Source: Elephas maximus indicus (lineage: Eukaryota; Chordata; Mammalia; Proboscidea; Elephantidae). Taken from it: DNA of 64,000 nt. Where the stretch lies: NCBI RefSeq assembly GCF_024166365.1, contig NC_064843.1, positions 59,544,532 through 59,608,531 on the forward strand, written 5' to 3'. Position 1 is the first letter of the stretch, and the number at the start of each line of letters is the position of its first letter. The notes below the pieces were generated by a model that was not told the DNA's origin, searched no databases, and was given only the letters and a program-made list of their open reading frames with translations. Position numbers and translations under genes: made by a program. Below, in pieces: positions 22,538 to 34,720 of this stretch.

Positions 22538-23457
22538 ACAAAAAAGTATTCAATATTTTTACTCAAATTCTTCCTATTCAAGTTTGATTACTTTTCCTGC
22601 TGATGTGTAAATTTGCAGTGAGGGTTCTTGAGCAGTAAAGAGTGTTGGAGTTCATCACCAAAAATCTTTGTCTTTTTCTTTTTTTTAGCTGTTTTTATGC
22701 CATTATTTGCCAGGACGAAATCCACATGTAGAGATTTGGGTGATAAAAAAAAAATGACAGCTGGTTTTTTAATGCTTCAATGATTGAGTTCCCGAGAATT
22801 TGTACTTTTGTTTTTTTTAAGCGTGGTGCTTTGGGGGAAAGAAGTGATGACAACCATTGTGCAAATTTGCATCCCACTTGGTAACCTGGGTTTGCAAGGA
22901 GACTTTAATGCAGGGTGGCTATGTTCTAAGACAGGGTGGCGCCACAGCTCTGCATGTGGGACACAGGCAGGAGAGAGAATGATGCCCTCAGCATATTATA
23001 ACTTCTGATGGATTTAATTTAGGATCCAGGGGAATCGAAGGGCTCGAGAGATGTTCTGGGCCTGTAGTTCTTAAACATGAGCGTGCATCGGAATCACCTG
23101 GAAGGCTGGTGAAAGCGTGGGTGATGACTATGATTACTCTCTTGTAGACCAATGAGATGCTACCACTATTTAAAGCTTCTCCTGGAGCTAGGTTAGCCCT
23201 TTTCAGTGAGCCGGTTCTGAAGCTTCGCTGCTGTTAGGAGCTTGTGCATCGAGCATTTTACAAAATCAAAGGTCATCCTGGGAGATATTCTCTTCTGGGA
23301 GCCTGGTCCACACACTGTTTGAGAGGACTAGGATGAAGCTGGCTGCAGCCTAATGTGACCTCCTTATGAGTGAGTATGTGTCTGTAGTTCCCATGTGATC
23401 TCTGTGTCCCTTTACCTTGTAGGTTAAATATACAAAGTATGGACACTGTGAAACCCA
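22538..23457. other. Downstream non-coding sequence
   Basis: Bases 23066-23120 (TAGTTCTTAAACATGAGCG, GGAATCACCTGGAAGGCTGG) are a MER5A fragment. The rest is unassigned. Confidence 0.5.
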
Positions 23458-23738
23458 TGTGACAATTATACCAAAATGGCCATGCTCAAACACACGCCTA
23501 CCATATGATCCAGTCATTGCATTCTTTGGTTTTTATCTAAGAGAAATGAAAGCAGATAGCCATGCAAAAAACTTGTATATGAATATTTATGGGAGCTGTA
23601 TTTGTAACAGCCCTAAACTGGAAATAAACCAAAGGACCATCAACAGGTAAATGGAGGAATACATTGCAGTATGTCCATACAATGGAATACTACTCAACAG
23701 TGAAAGGAATGAACTATTGATACACACAGCAACATGGG
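23458..23738 (+). mobile_element. L1 3' part, left piece (sense)
   Basis: ATTATACCAAAATGGCCATG, CTACCATATGATCCAGTCAT and GGAATACTACTCAACAGTG are the usual ORF2 3'-end text of old L1. An LTR splits it. Confidence 0.75.
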
Positions 23739-24302
23739 TGTCATGGATTGAATTGTGTCCCCCCAGAATATGTGTCAACTTGGTTAGGCCCCGATTTCCA
23801 GTATTGTGTGGTTGTCCTCCATTTTGTGATTTTCCTATGTGTCATAAATCATGGTCTCTGCCTGTGGTTAAAGAGGAGTAGGGTGGGATGTAACACCTTT
23901 GCTCAGGTCACATCCCTGATCCAATGTAAAGGGAGTTTCCCTTTGGTGTGGCCTGCACCACTTTTTATCTTACAAGAGATAAACGGAAAGGGAAGCAAGC
24001 AGAGAATTGGGGACCTCATACCACCAAGAAAGAAGCACGAGGAGCAGAGCGTGGTCTGGGGTTCCTGCGTGGAGAAGCTCCTAGTGCAGGGGAAGATGGA
24101 CGAGCAGGACCTCCCTCCAGAGTGGACAGAGAGAGAAAGCTCTTCCCCTGGAGCTGACAGTCTGAATTTGGTCTTCTAGTCTACTTGCCCAAACCCAGTG
24201 CCGTTGAGTCGATTCGGACTCATAGTGTGCTATGAGTCTAGTCTACTAGACTGTGAGAAAATAAATTTCTCTTTGTTAAAGCAGCACTAGATGACTAAGA
24301 CA
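23739..24302 (+). mobile_element. MLT1-like solo LTR inside an L1
   Basis: The LTR runs from TGTCATGGATTGAATTGTG to ATGACTAAGACA, with TG...CA termini. Internal markers are CCAGTATTGTGTGGTTGTCC, ACCACCAAGAAAGAAGC and TGTGAGAAAATAAATTTC. Flanking L1 text is continuous once it is removed; ATGGG and GTGGG may be a 5-bp duplication with one change. No gag, pol or env is attached. A tiny SINE insertion sits at 24186-24236. The same family occurs at 55399-56076. Confidence 0.8.
24186..24236 (-). mobile_element. 51-bp SINE insertion with TSD and foldback end
   Basis: Antisense SINE 3' sequence (AAACCCAGTGCCGTTGAG, TCGATTCGGACTCATAG) is flanked by perfect 11-bp copies of TCTAGTCTACT at 24175-24185 and 24237-24247. 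The truncated 5' end of the SINE carries a hairpin: GACTCATAG, loop TGTG, CTATGAGTC at about 24217-24238. Confidence 0.85.
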
Positions 24303-24620
24303 GTGGGTGAATCTGAAAATAATTATGCTGAGCAAATAAGCTAGAGAAAAACAAATATATGATCCTATTTATATAAAACACTAGGAGATGCACCCTATAG
24401 TGACAGAAAAAAGACTAGTGGTTGCCAAGAGATGGGGACATGGAGGTGGGAAAAAGGGGAAGGAAATATGACAAAGGTTCACAGGGAGAGCTGGCAGTGA
24501 TGAATGTGTTCATTATCTTGGTAATGATTGGTTTCATAGGTATATGCATGTCAGAACATCAAATTATACACGTTTATATATCAAATGCAGTTTATTATGT
24601 GTCAATTTAAGCTTCTTGAA
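24303..24620 (+). mobile_element. L1 3' part, right piece (sense)
   Basis: This continues the L1 from 23738: GTGAATCTGAAAATAATTAT, GACTAGTGGTTGCCAAGAG and ACACGTTTATATATCAAATG. It ends in 3' UTR. Confidence 0.7.
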
Positions 24621-26794
24621 ACTTTCGTTTTTTAAACTGCTGCGGTCTATTCAAAACACGGCTTTGTACGGTTGATTCCTGAAGGTGACCCTATAGCTCT
24701 ACCGTCCTCAAAGCTAAATGAGTCCTCTGATCTCGCTGCATGTTGTTTTCCAGCCCCTCTCTCATCTCTCTGAGTCTTTTCTAGGTTCTCCACATTAGAG
24801 TAAGGCAGAGTGAGGGCTTGCTGCTAACAGAATGTCATCCTCTGTGTGTCACCTGGTCCTCTAGGCTGTGTAGGAAACAGCTGAGGGGCTATGAGTGGGG
24901 ACACACGTGCCCTGACTTGGTGCGTTCCCAGGCTTCTTTCCTCACCTGGGACACTAAATAAATGATGTATGTCGCAACCCTGCCATACCATCTGCCCAGG
25001 GAGACTGTGGATGTCTCAGACGCTTCAGACTGATTAAATAGCTGATGGATGCTCTTTGTCCACATTAAGCCCAAGCCCTTGCTACGTGAGTGGTCGAGCT
25101 GACACCACGTTCAAGAACAGCCTCTGCTGATTGGCCCTGAGACAGGTGGCCTAGAGGCGGGCCAGTGGGGCTGAGAGCGAGAGGGAGGGATTACCAAAGG
25201 TCATTTCTGAGCTGGTGTGTGACCAAAGAGGCCCACCCCGTAAAAGTTGCCCTAGCCAATTAGATTTCTTTTTCAGGGATTTGGAACTAAGAAGCCTAGA
25301 GGTTGGGCTACAATTGAGCAGTAAGAATGGAACCCGAAAAGCTGGGGTGTAGGAAGGAGTGGCTGCAGGGGATGGGCCGGCCGCCATGGAGGAAACTCGG
25401 GAGATGGAAGCGCAGAAACCTTGAATAATGAGAGGAAAGCCCAGGCCATGGGAATTTCAACAGTAAACTCCTTTTCAATCAAAAGAAACAAAAACTTTCG
25501 ATACTTGGGTGCCACATGCGGCAGCTGAAAGGACTTAGATTTCGGAATCAGAAACTTAGTTTTGAGCCTAGGGTCACTGTTCGCCGTCTGTGTAATCATC
25601 TGGGACTGGGGCCAGGTATCCCTTACCACATCAGATTGCTGGGGAGCTCCATCAGATAGCTGGCGGGACGTGGGTGTTCCACAAATGTTCCCTTTCTTTT
25701 CTAAATGAGAGGAAAGGGAGGGACTTCCACGGGCTCTGCACTGCCTCCTGAAAAAGTCCACACCCAGAGATATCGGGCTCAGTTTCACGACCTTTCCTGC
25801 CTTCCCTCTTCAGTGTCTTCCCTAGAAGGTCACATCTGGCTCAAATGAGTTTTGTTTGGTCTGCACAAGGTTGACCATCACAATGTTTTCAAGGTTTGAA
25901 TTAGGAAATTGTGTATAAAAAATTGATTTCTGGACTCTCTTGAAAAGTTGAAATATTTGGCTGTACCAAGCTTTTACACCTGCCAGACAACAGCTTGAGG
26001 GTGGGGTTGGGCTAGGTGGGCAGGTGAGTGCTCCAGGTGGACACCACCCTCCTCATCGTCTCTTTGACTCTGAGGCTGAGTTTTGGTGGCCATCTATCAT
26101 CGAGCATGCATTGTTGTTCTCAAGCTGGGCTGCTTTCCTGGGGCCCTGTAGGTATTTGTGTTCAGGACTGCAACTCCCCATAATAAATAATTTTACTCTT
26201 TCTCCCACTAAAATACCTTGCGTGGTGTAATGGAGTGCTTTTGTACTGCCTTTTTCAGTATGGTCTTGTAACTCCCTCCCAGATGACTAGGCAGGACTCT
26301 TTGATAAGGTAATTGTGGCCTACCAAAGGGATTGGTCAGTGTTGCCATCCCACTGGGTTTGAAATGAGCCTCCCCAGAGGCAGGAAAGAAGAGCCTGCCA
26401 CTACCAACGAAGGAGATACCAGCAGCAGAGACCCAGCAGGAGATGGTGCATTGGGCTTCCTGGCCCCCAGAGTGAGAAAGCTGAATGCCTTTGAGCGGAG
26501 ACTGCGGGCCAGGGAGAAGCTTATGCCTGAACCATGAATTTAGGACTAGCCAGCCCCTACAACTGCTTGAGCCATTTCCTTTATGAGGTTCAGTTTGTGA
26601 GTTTTGTGAGATGTTACAGCCAATTACGGAACCCAAAGGCAGGAGGGAGTGTGCTGAGGGGAGAGGGAGTAGTTGATGTTAGAGATAATGGAGTGGGACA
26701 GCAGCTTAGAAAAGGTGGACATTTGGAATTGTTTAACCTCCGCCTCATGGGAAGTTTGTGCAGATCCTTATAAGAAGTTATTCGTTTACCTTGT
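24621..26794. other. Largely unique non-coding sequence
   Basis: No repeat or gene was recognised. Minus-strand frames of 171 codons (25273-25788) and 142 codons (26208-26636) are the longest. They lack domains, signal peptides or a splice context I could defend, so they remain uncalled. Confidence 0.45.
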
Positions 26795-27600
26795 ATTTGT
26801 TTTGTATTGCTATGTGACAAATTACCACAAATTTAGCAGCTTAAAACAACACCCATATATTATCTCACATTTCTGTAAGTCAGTCCAGGTGGACTCAGCT
26901 GGTTCTCTGCTTAGAGTCTCATCTCATTAGCTGAAATCAAGGTGTTGGCCAGCAGGGCTTTTATCTGGAGGTTGAAGGAATAATCCACTCCAAACTCATT
27001 CAGGTTGTGGCAGAATCGAGTTCCTTGTGTTTGTGGGATGAGGTTCCCATTTCCTTGCTGACCATCAGCTCCCTAAAGCCACGCACGTCCCTCATTATGT
27101 GGCTTTTCATCTTCAAAGCCACCAATAGAGCTTCAAGTCCCTCTAAGGCTTCAAATCTCTCTGACTTCTGCCTCTGTTTTTAAGGGCTCATGTGATTACA
27201 CTGGGGCCCTGGTGGTGCAGTGGTTAAGAGCTCAGCTGCTAACCAAAAGGTCAGCAGTTGGAATCCACCAGCCACTCCTTGGAAACCCTTGGAATCAGTT
27301 TTTTCTGCAATGAGTATGAGGCAGTTTTACTCTGTCCTATAGGGTCGCTATGAGTTGGCAATGGGTTTGGTTTTGGTTTGGTGATTGCACTAGGGCCATC
27401 CGGATAATCCAGAATAATTTCCCTGTCTTAACGTCAACTGGTTAGTAACTTAATTACATCTGCTGAGTCCCTTTTGCCATGTAAGGTAATATAGCCACGG
27501 ACATGCTACCTTTTCATATTCACAGTCCTGAGAATTAGAGTGTGGAATCTTCTTGGGGGCTATAATTCTGCCTACCAGCTATCCCAAATTTGCCCATCTT
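26795..27600. mobile_element. Old mammalian transposon-like repeat with SINE insertion
   Basis: GTATTGCTATGTGACAAATT, ACCACAAATTTAGCAGCTTA, CATCTTCAAAGCCACCAATA, then ATCCGGATAATCCAGAATAA and TTCTGCCTACCAGC make up a widespread mammalian repeat. I recognise the text but cannot place it in a family with confidence. A SINE splits it at 27209-27380. Confidence 0.5.
27209..27380 (+). mobile_element. Afrotherian SINE with imperfect 17-bp TSD
   Basis: CTGGTGGTGCAGTGGTTAAG begins the copy and TTTGGTTTTGGTTTG ends it. The flanks GTGATTACACTGGGGCC (27192-27208) and GTGATTGCACTAGGGCC (27381-27397) differ at two of 17 positions. A small internal insertion (TTTTTTCTGCAATGAGTATG) is unusual for the family. 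Confidence 0.85.
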
Positions 27601-29478
27601 CTCCCCCAAATATACCATCTAAATCCCACCCATCCTTCAAGATTCTGCTCAGGTATGTTTCGTCCATGAAGTATCCCTGATTCCAGTTGTCATCTTCCTC
27701 TCCCACAGTTCTTATGCCTCTTTTTTCCAGCCCTTTTTCCTGTTATGTCTGAGTATCATCTTAAGTTTGGGCTGTCCAAACATCCTGGTTTGCCCAGGAC
27801 AGGCCAGTTAATAACTTTGTCTCGATGTTCGATTAATGGTGTCTTTATCTGATGATAGGTGATATGGCTCACCTTACCTACCTCCCAGTGACATTCTGCT
27901 CCTTTGGCGCAGGAACCGGTAAGAGCCCTTGCCTGACTATCTCATTCCCTCAATGTCTGATACCCACTGTGGACTCCAAAATTTTTGTTGAATAAATAAA
28001 CATATCCCTTAAAAAGATTTTTTTAGACAAGAAAATGGAAAATAAATAATACAAAAAGGTGCAGAGAAAAATCAGTTCTTCATACTCCTTCTGACCCCTT
28101 TCCTCCATTTTTCTCCCCAAAGGCAACCACAGTTACCAGCTTACTGGGTTTCTTCCAGATATGTACATATAAGCACCAAAGCATATGTGCCACCCACTCC
28201 TTTTTTTTTTTTTTTAAGAGTTGGTAGCAGACTATAGATGGGTATTCTCCCCTTGAGTTTTTAACTTGTTCTAAAAGGTTACACATAGATCTCGGCTTCA
28301 AAGAATGCCCTCCTAAAATGTCAAAGATTTGACTCAACTTACCCAACTGAAACTTTGCTCCCATTTGCCTGTGTCCTTTAGGAAAAATCTCATAATGGGC
28401 TTCCTTACCGGTGGATGGGGGAAAAATAAACCCATCTTCCCTGGACAAGACTTTTTCCCCTATCGTAGGAAGCACTCCTGCCAAATTGCAGTGTTCAAGG
28501 AACTATGGCCTGGGACTGGGACTAGGATTTCTGCCAAGGGGCAGGGAGGAAGAGCAAGGGATGGAGAATGTTTGCACCCATAGCTTCTGAGCCTCCTGTC
28601 CTCTGGGATCCTGTCTGCCCAAGGCCCAATAGAAAAGACTTTGGTGTCATGGTGGTCCTCAAATGGAGGGTGCCGGGAAGACCCCTACGAGAGCATCAGA
28701 CTCTTTCCCCCCTGGGACTCTAAAGGTTATCTGTTCTTTGAAAGTGAACCTAGTTCTAAAGCAAGAGTCAAGAGAGAGAGCTACAGAATCAGTTACTTCT
28801 GCAATAAGTAGAAATGGGGTAGGAGGGAGTGAGACACTTAGTTGGGGAATCTTGAGTTTACCAGTAGCCAAGGAAGTCCAATCATTTGCCTGAAGCAGGA
28901 AAGGAGACAGAAATATTTATTCTGAAGAAGGGTTTATCATTTCCTGTTATAGACACAGGGAATTCTCTTTGGGGAAATGGTCCTCTCCCCATTTTATATG
29001 GGTATTAATAAAACCCACACTCGCCAATTTTTCTGGTTTCCTACAGGGGGTATGAGGAGGGAAATCAGCCACAAGTTATCACTTTGAGCACCTAGTGCGG
29101 AGGTGAGGGGCTCCTTCCAGGGAACAGCCCACAGTGGTGTGTGTGCCAGTTTATATTCTGGAAATCCTCAGAAAATAACTCCCATCTCAGCTCTGTAGCC
29201 AGCTTTACAGTTTTCAGGGGGCTTGTATCACTTTAATTCAGCAGGCTATTACATGGGAAGGACTGAGTACAAGGTCTGCATGTCTAAGAACTTAATACAA
29301 TTTAGCTACTGAAATGTTAGCTTTTCACTGATTGAACATTTCATTCACTTAGCAAACATTTACTGCTTAATTACTCTGCTAAGCATTGGGATGCAATGGT
29401 GAATGAAACCCTTTCTTTGAACCCAGGGAGACTATACACCATTGGAAGAAAATCCTTGTAGGAGGAATATGAGGCCCT
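27601..29478. other. Mostly unique sequence with old L2/L1 traces
   Basis: Bases 27620-27760 (CAAGATTCTGCTCAGGTATG) resemble antisense L2. Bases 28040-28180 resemble an old L1 tail. Bases 29340-29440 (CACTTAGCAAACATTTACTG) resemble an L2 3' end. The 134-codon minus-strand frame at 28080-28484 has no recognised domain. Confidence 0.4.
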
Positions 29479-29489
29479 AAGAGGTTAAA
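29479..29489 (+). repeat. Left target-site duplication of RTE copy A
   Basis: AAGAGGTTAAA is repeated exactly at 32711-32721, defining both ends of the full-length RTE between them. Confidence 0.9.
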
Positions 29490-32400
29490 CCCCTATGTGT
29501 CTGTCAGTTTGTCATACTGTGGGGCTTGTGTGTTGCTGTGATGCTGGAAGCTATGCCACCGGTATTCAGATACCAGCAGGGTCACCCATGGAGGACAGGT
29601 TTCAGCTGAGCTTCCAGACTAAGACAGACTAGGAAGAAGGACCCAGCAGTCTACTTCTGAAAAGCATTAGCCAGTGAAACCTTATGAATAGCACCGAAAC
29701 ATTGTCTGATATAGTGCTGGAAGATGAGCCCCCCAGGTTGGAAGGCACTCAAAAGATGACTGGGGAAGAGCTGCCTTCTCAAAGTAGAGTCGATCTTAAT
29801 GACGTGGATGGAGTAAAGCTTTCGGGACCTTCATTTGCTGATGTGGCACAACTCAAAGTAAGAAGAAACAGCTGCAAACATCCATTAATAATTGGAACCT
29901 AGAATGTACGAAGAGTGAATCTAGGAAAATTGGAAATCGTCAAAAATGAAATGGAACACATAAACATCGATATCCTAGGCATTAGTGAGCTGAAATGGAC
30001 TGGTATTGGCCATTTTGAATTGGACAATCACATAATCTACTATGCTGGGAATGACAACTTGAAGACGAATGGTGTTGCATTCATCGTCAAAAAGAACATT
30101 TCAAGGTCTATCCTGAAGTACAACACTGTCAGTGATAGGATAATATCCATATGCCTACAAGGAAGACCAGTTAATACGACTATTATTCAAATTTACGCAC
30201 CAAACACTACAGCCAAAGATGAAGAATAGAAGATTTCTATCAGCTTTTGCAGTCTGAAATTGATCGAACATGCAATCAAGATGCATTGATAATTACTGGC
30301 AATTGGAATGCAAAAGTTGAAAACAAAGAAGAAGGATCAGTAGTTGGAAAATAAGGCCTTGGTGATAGAAACAATGCCAGAGATTTAATGATAGAATTTT
30401 GCAAGACCAACGACTTCTTCATTGCAAATACCTTCTTTCACCAACAAAAACGGTGACTATACACATGGACCTCGTCAGACAGAACACACAGAAATCAAAT
30501 TGACTACATCTGTGGAAAGAGATGATGGAAAAGCTCAATATCATCAGTCAGAACAAGGCCAGGGGCCCACTGTGGAACAGACCATCAATTGCTCATCTGC
30601 AAGTTCAAGCTGAAACTGAAGAAAATCAGAGAAAGTCCACAAGAGCTAAAATATGACCTTGAGTATATCCCACCTGAATTTAGAGACCATCTGAAGAATA
30701 GATTTGACGCGTTGAACACTAGTGAACAAAGACCAGACCAGCTGTGGAATGACATCATCCATGAAAAAAGCAAGAGGTCACTGAAAAGACAGGAAAGAAA
30801 GAAAAGACCAAGATGGGTGTCAGAGAAGACTCTGAAACTTGCTCTTGAGTGTCGAGCAGCTAAAGCAAAAGGAAGAACTGATGAAATAAAAGAACTGAAC
30901 AGAATATTTCAAAAGGCCTCTCGAGAAGACAAAATAAAGTATATAATGACATGTGCAAAGAGCTGGAGATGGAAAACCAGAAGGGAAGAACACGCTCAGC
31001 GTTCCTCAAGCTGAAAGAAGAAAAAATTCAAGCCTCGATTTGCAATAGTGAAGGATTCCATGGGGAAAATATTAAATGATGCAGGAAGCATCAAAAGAAG
31101 ATGGAAGGAATACACAGAGTCATTATACCAAAAAGAATTAGTCAATATTCAACCATTTCAAGAGATGGCATGTGATTAGGAACCGATAGTACTGAAGGAA
31201 GAAGTCCAAGCTGCTCTGAAGGCATTGGCGAAAAACAAGGCTCCAGGAAATGATGCAATATCAATTGAGATGTTTCAACAAACAGATGCAGCACTGGAGA
31301 TGCTCACTCGCCTATGCCAAGAAATATGGAAGACAGCTTCCTGGCCAACTGATTGGAAGAGATCCATATTTACGCCTATTCCCAAGAAAGGTGATCCAAC
31401 CGAATGTGGAAATTATAGGACAATATCATTAATATCACATGCAAGCAAAATTCTGCTGAAAATCATTCAAAAATGGCTGCAGCAGCATATCGACAGGGAA
31501 CTGCCAGAAATTCAGTCTGGTTTCAGAAGAGGACGTGGACCAGGGATGTCATTGCTGATGTCAGATGGATCCTGGCTGAAAGCAGAGAATACCAGAAGGA
31601 TGTTTACCTGTGTTTTACTGATTATGCAAAGGCATTTGACTGTGTGGATCCTAACAAACTATGGATAACACTGTGAAGAATGGGAATTCCAGAACACTTA
31701 ATTGTGCTCATGAGGAATCTTTACATAGATCAAGAGGCAGTTGTTCAGGCAGAACAAGGGGATACTGATTGGTTTAAAGTCAAGGAAGGTGTGTGTCAGG
31801 GTTGTATTCTTTCACCATACCTATTTAATCTGTATGCTGAGCAAATAATACAAGAAGCTGGACTATATGAAAAAGAATGGCGCATTAAGATTGGAGGAAG
31901 ACTCATTAACAACCTGCGTTATGCAGATGACACAACCTTGCTTGCTGAAAGTGAAGAGGACGTGAAGCACTTACTAATGAAGATCAAAGACCACAGCCTT
32001 CAGTATGGATTACACCTCAACATAAAGAAAACAAAAATCCTCACAACTGGACCAATGAGCAACATCATGATAAATGGAGAAAAGACTGAAGTTGTCAAGG
32101 ATTTCATTTTCCTTGGATCCACAATCAACAGCCATGGAAGCAGCAGTCAAGAAATCAAAAGATGCATTGCATTGGGCAAATCTGCTGCAAAGGACCTCTA
32201 CAAAGTGTTGAAGAGCAAAGATGTCACCCTGAAGACTGAGGTGCCCCTGACCCAAGCTGTGGTGTTTTCAATCACATCACATGCATGTGAAAGCTGGACA
32301 ATGAATCAGGAAGATAGAAGAATTAACGCCTTTGAAATGTGGTGTTGGCGAAGAATATTGAATATACCGTTGACTGCCAAAAGAATGAATAAATCCGTCT

Positions 32401-32710
32401 TAGAAGAAGTACAACCAGAATGCTCCTTAGAAGCAAGGATGGCGAGACTGAGTCTTACATACTTTGGACATGTTGTCAGGAGGGATCAGTTCCTGGAGAA
32501 GGACATCACGGTTGGCAGTGTACAGGGTCAGCGGAAAAAAGGAAGACCCTCGACGAGGTGGATTGACACAGTGAGCAACAATGAGCTCAAGCATAACAAT
32601 GATTGTAAGGATGGCGCAGGACCAGGCAGTGTTTCATTCTGTTGTGTATAGGGTCGCTATGAGTCGGAACCGACTCGACGGCACCTAACAAGAACAAGAA
32701 CAAGAACAAC
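29490..32710 (+). mobile_element. Full-length RTE-clade LINE, copy A (broken)
   Basis: This is a 3.22-kb RTE-clade retrotransposon with an exact 11-bp target-site duplication. The 5' region (29501-29680) is followed by an APE-type endonuclease (ISELKWTGIG near 29970-30010). The reverse transcriptase has KNKAPG, FTDYAKAFDCVD and RYADD, and there is a C-terminal region with YFGHVVRRDQ. The 3' end reads CTATGAGTCGGAACCGACTC, then CACCTAACAAGAAC. It is inactive. A TAG at 29900-29902 precedes the endonuclease, a stop lies near 30227, a one-base loss near 31538 shifts frame, and a TGA lies at 31674-31676. The last 323 codons (31680-32651) are open. Confidence 0.95.
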
Positions 32711-32721
32711 AAGAGGTTAAA
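32711..32721 (+). repeat. Right target-site duplication of RTE copy A
   Basis: This is the exact copy of the 29479-29489 sequence AAGAGGTTAAA. Confidence 0.9.
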
Positions 32722-34020
32722 AGCACAGCTAGGCTAGGCTGAGGGAAAGAGTTAGGAGCAGAGCTGGGCATAAAATAATCGCGTCCCCCAGAAATATCCC
32801 TCCTTCGTGTCTGAGAAAGGCTTCGATGTGCACCTTGTCCTAGGAGCAAGGGAACAAATGGCTCAGGGCCCTGAGGAGGTTTCTCTGTTACGTACTGAGA
32901 CGAGCACTGAGATTCTGGAGCCTGGGACACATCTCTAGGGCTCCCACTAACCTATAGTAGTTTTCTCCACTCTGCAAACAGGAAGCAGGGCTGCCTCGGT
33001 TCCTGTGAGGTGGATCCATTCATGTGTGCTTCGGCAAAAGAGCCAGGACAGCACCAGCAGTGAGGGCAAGGTGCTTAACGTAAGGCAAGTTTTGAAGGTT
33101 TAGCTGTGAACAGCCAGATTGCATTTGATTGTTTATTGACTAACTGATTGACTCGTGTATTCATTCAATCTTTTATTCATTTATTTAATTAATATTTATT
33201 GAGCATGTGTCCTTTGTGAGGCAGGACTCTTGACAGAGCTGGTATTAAGCTGGTATATACCAGTTTTTTAGGAGACCAGCATCCATTTTGACTGGTTGAA
33301 CCTTGTTCTGATTTGTCAGCGCCTCCCTTGCCTTGCCGTTTCTCTCTTGCTCTACTTGTTATTAAATATTCTGGAAACCACCCCTGGTTCTAGGTGCTGA
33401 GGAGGCAGCAGCAGCAAACTGAGCAAGAGTTCTCTCTCCTCTCCTGGAGTTTACATTTCCACTGGGGGTGTGTGTGGGTGGCAGGGAGTTGCTGGGTGGC
33501 CAGGGAAGGCCACTCTGAGAGGGGGCTGCCTAAATGTGGATGCTCCAGAAGCCAACCCTGAGACAAGGGATTTGAACACCAGCAGTTTATTTGGGAGGTG
33601 ACCCCAGGAAACATCAGTTGCGGCGTGGGGAAGTGAGGATGCGAAAAGAAGGCAGCTAATATAGGGCTTATTATTGAATAGGTTACTGCTGCTGTGGGTA
33701 GCTGGGGCTCCGTCCCACTGGGAAACTCAGGGAGATGGTATAGAACGTTCCTCAGAGTTGTCCACCTGGGAAAGAGGTCGTTGTGGAAATTTTAAACTAA
33801 ATCCCATAGGTCTTTGGTTGAAGGCTGCTCCTGGGATGGGGTTGTTGATTCCCTGGCATGGTGAGTCTGCCTGGTGTGTAGGCAGAGTGAGCTCCAGTTG
33901 CCAGAGAAATACCTCAGGCCACTGGAATCGGAAGTAGAACACAGGGATGGTAAGGCCAGAAGAAGGATCACAGCAAGGCCCATGAGCAGGGTGCTGGCTG
34001 CCTTGAGCTGGGCTCTAATT
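32722..34020. other. Mostly unique non-coding sequence
   Basis: Bases 33140-33250 (TTCATTTATTTAATTAATAT, TTATTGAGCATGTGTCC) look like an L2 or MIR tail. No gene was recognised. Frames of about 75-110 codons at 33674-34124 overlap on both strands. Confidence 0.45.
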
Positions 34021-34129
34021 TGGAGGGGCAGCAGAACATGGTGGTCCGAGCATGGGGTCTGGATCCAGACTACCCAGGGTTGAGTCTTGCCCCTGCCATC
34101 TTCTAGCTGTGGGAACTTGGGCAAATTGC
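34021..34129 (+). mobile_element. MIR fragment
   Basis: CCAGACTACCCAGGGTTGAG, ATCTTCTAGCTGTGGGAAC and TTGGGCAAATTGCTTTT are MIR core text. It is cut at the right by an L1 tail. Confidence 0.7.
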
Positions 34130-34720
34130 TTTTATTTATTTATATTTTTAATGAATATTTTATTGAAGTGTAACACATATAGAGAAAAATCCACGAATCC
34201 TGAGTATATAGCACAGCAAACTTTCCCAAATGGAACACACACCAGATCAAGAAATAGAACATGACCAGTACCCAGGAAGCCCCTCTCATGTCCCTTCTTG
34301 GTTACTACCCCCTCAAGACCAACCACTGTCCTAATTTCTAACATCAGAGATTTTAGTTTTGCCTGTTTTTGTACTTCTAGGAAACCCTGGTGGCATAGAG
34401 GTTAAGTGCTACAGCTGTAAACCAAAGGGCTGGCAGTTCGAATCCACCAGGCGCTCCTTGCAAACTCTATGGGGCAGTTCTACTCTGCCCTATGGGGCCG
34501 CTATGAGTCGGAATTGACTCGATGGCACTAGGTTTGGTTTTTTTTTTTTATAGATGGGATCATGTGCTATGTGCTTTGTTGTGCCTGGCTTCCTCCACTC
34601 AACAAGTGTCTGAGATTCATTCATATTGTTGTATAGTTAGAGTTCATTCATTTTACTGTGGAGTGGTGTTCCCTTGTACCTGGGTTGTTGTTCACAGTTT
34701 GGGGTTGTTTCATTTGGTGC
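34130..34720 (-). mobile_element. Old L1 3' end (antisense) with SINE insertion
   Basis: TTATTGAAGTGTAACACATA, CAGATCAAGAAATAGAACAT, then after the SINE CTTCCTCCACTCAACAAG and TGTTGTATAGTTAGAGTTC make up an antisense L1M tail. Confidence 0.7.
34384..34545 (+). mobile_element. Afrotherian SINE
   Basis: CCTGGTGGCATAGAGGTTAAG, CAGTTCGAATCCACCAGGCG, CTATGAGTCGGAATTGACTC and GGTTTGG are close to the consensus of the window's SINEs, so this is a young-looking copy. Confidence 0.9.

Noticed and set aside
25273..25788. 171-codon minus-strand open frame
   Set aside because: It has no recognisable domain, no homolog that I know, and lies in ordinary non-coding sequence. Frames of this size occur by chance in a 64-kb window.
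31680..32651. 323-codon open frame as a host gene
   Set aside because: It is the RT and C-terminal part of RTE copy A, bounded by the element's target-site duplication, and is preceded in frame by a TGA and upstream by a frameshift.
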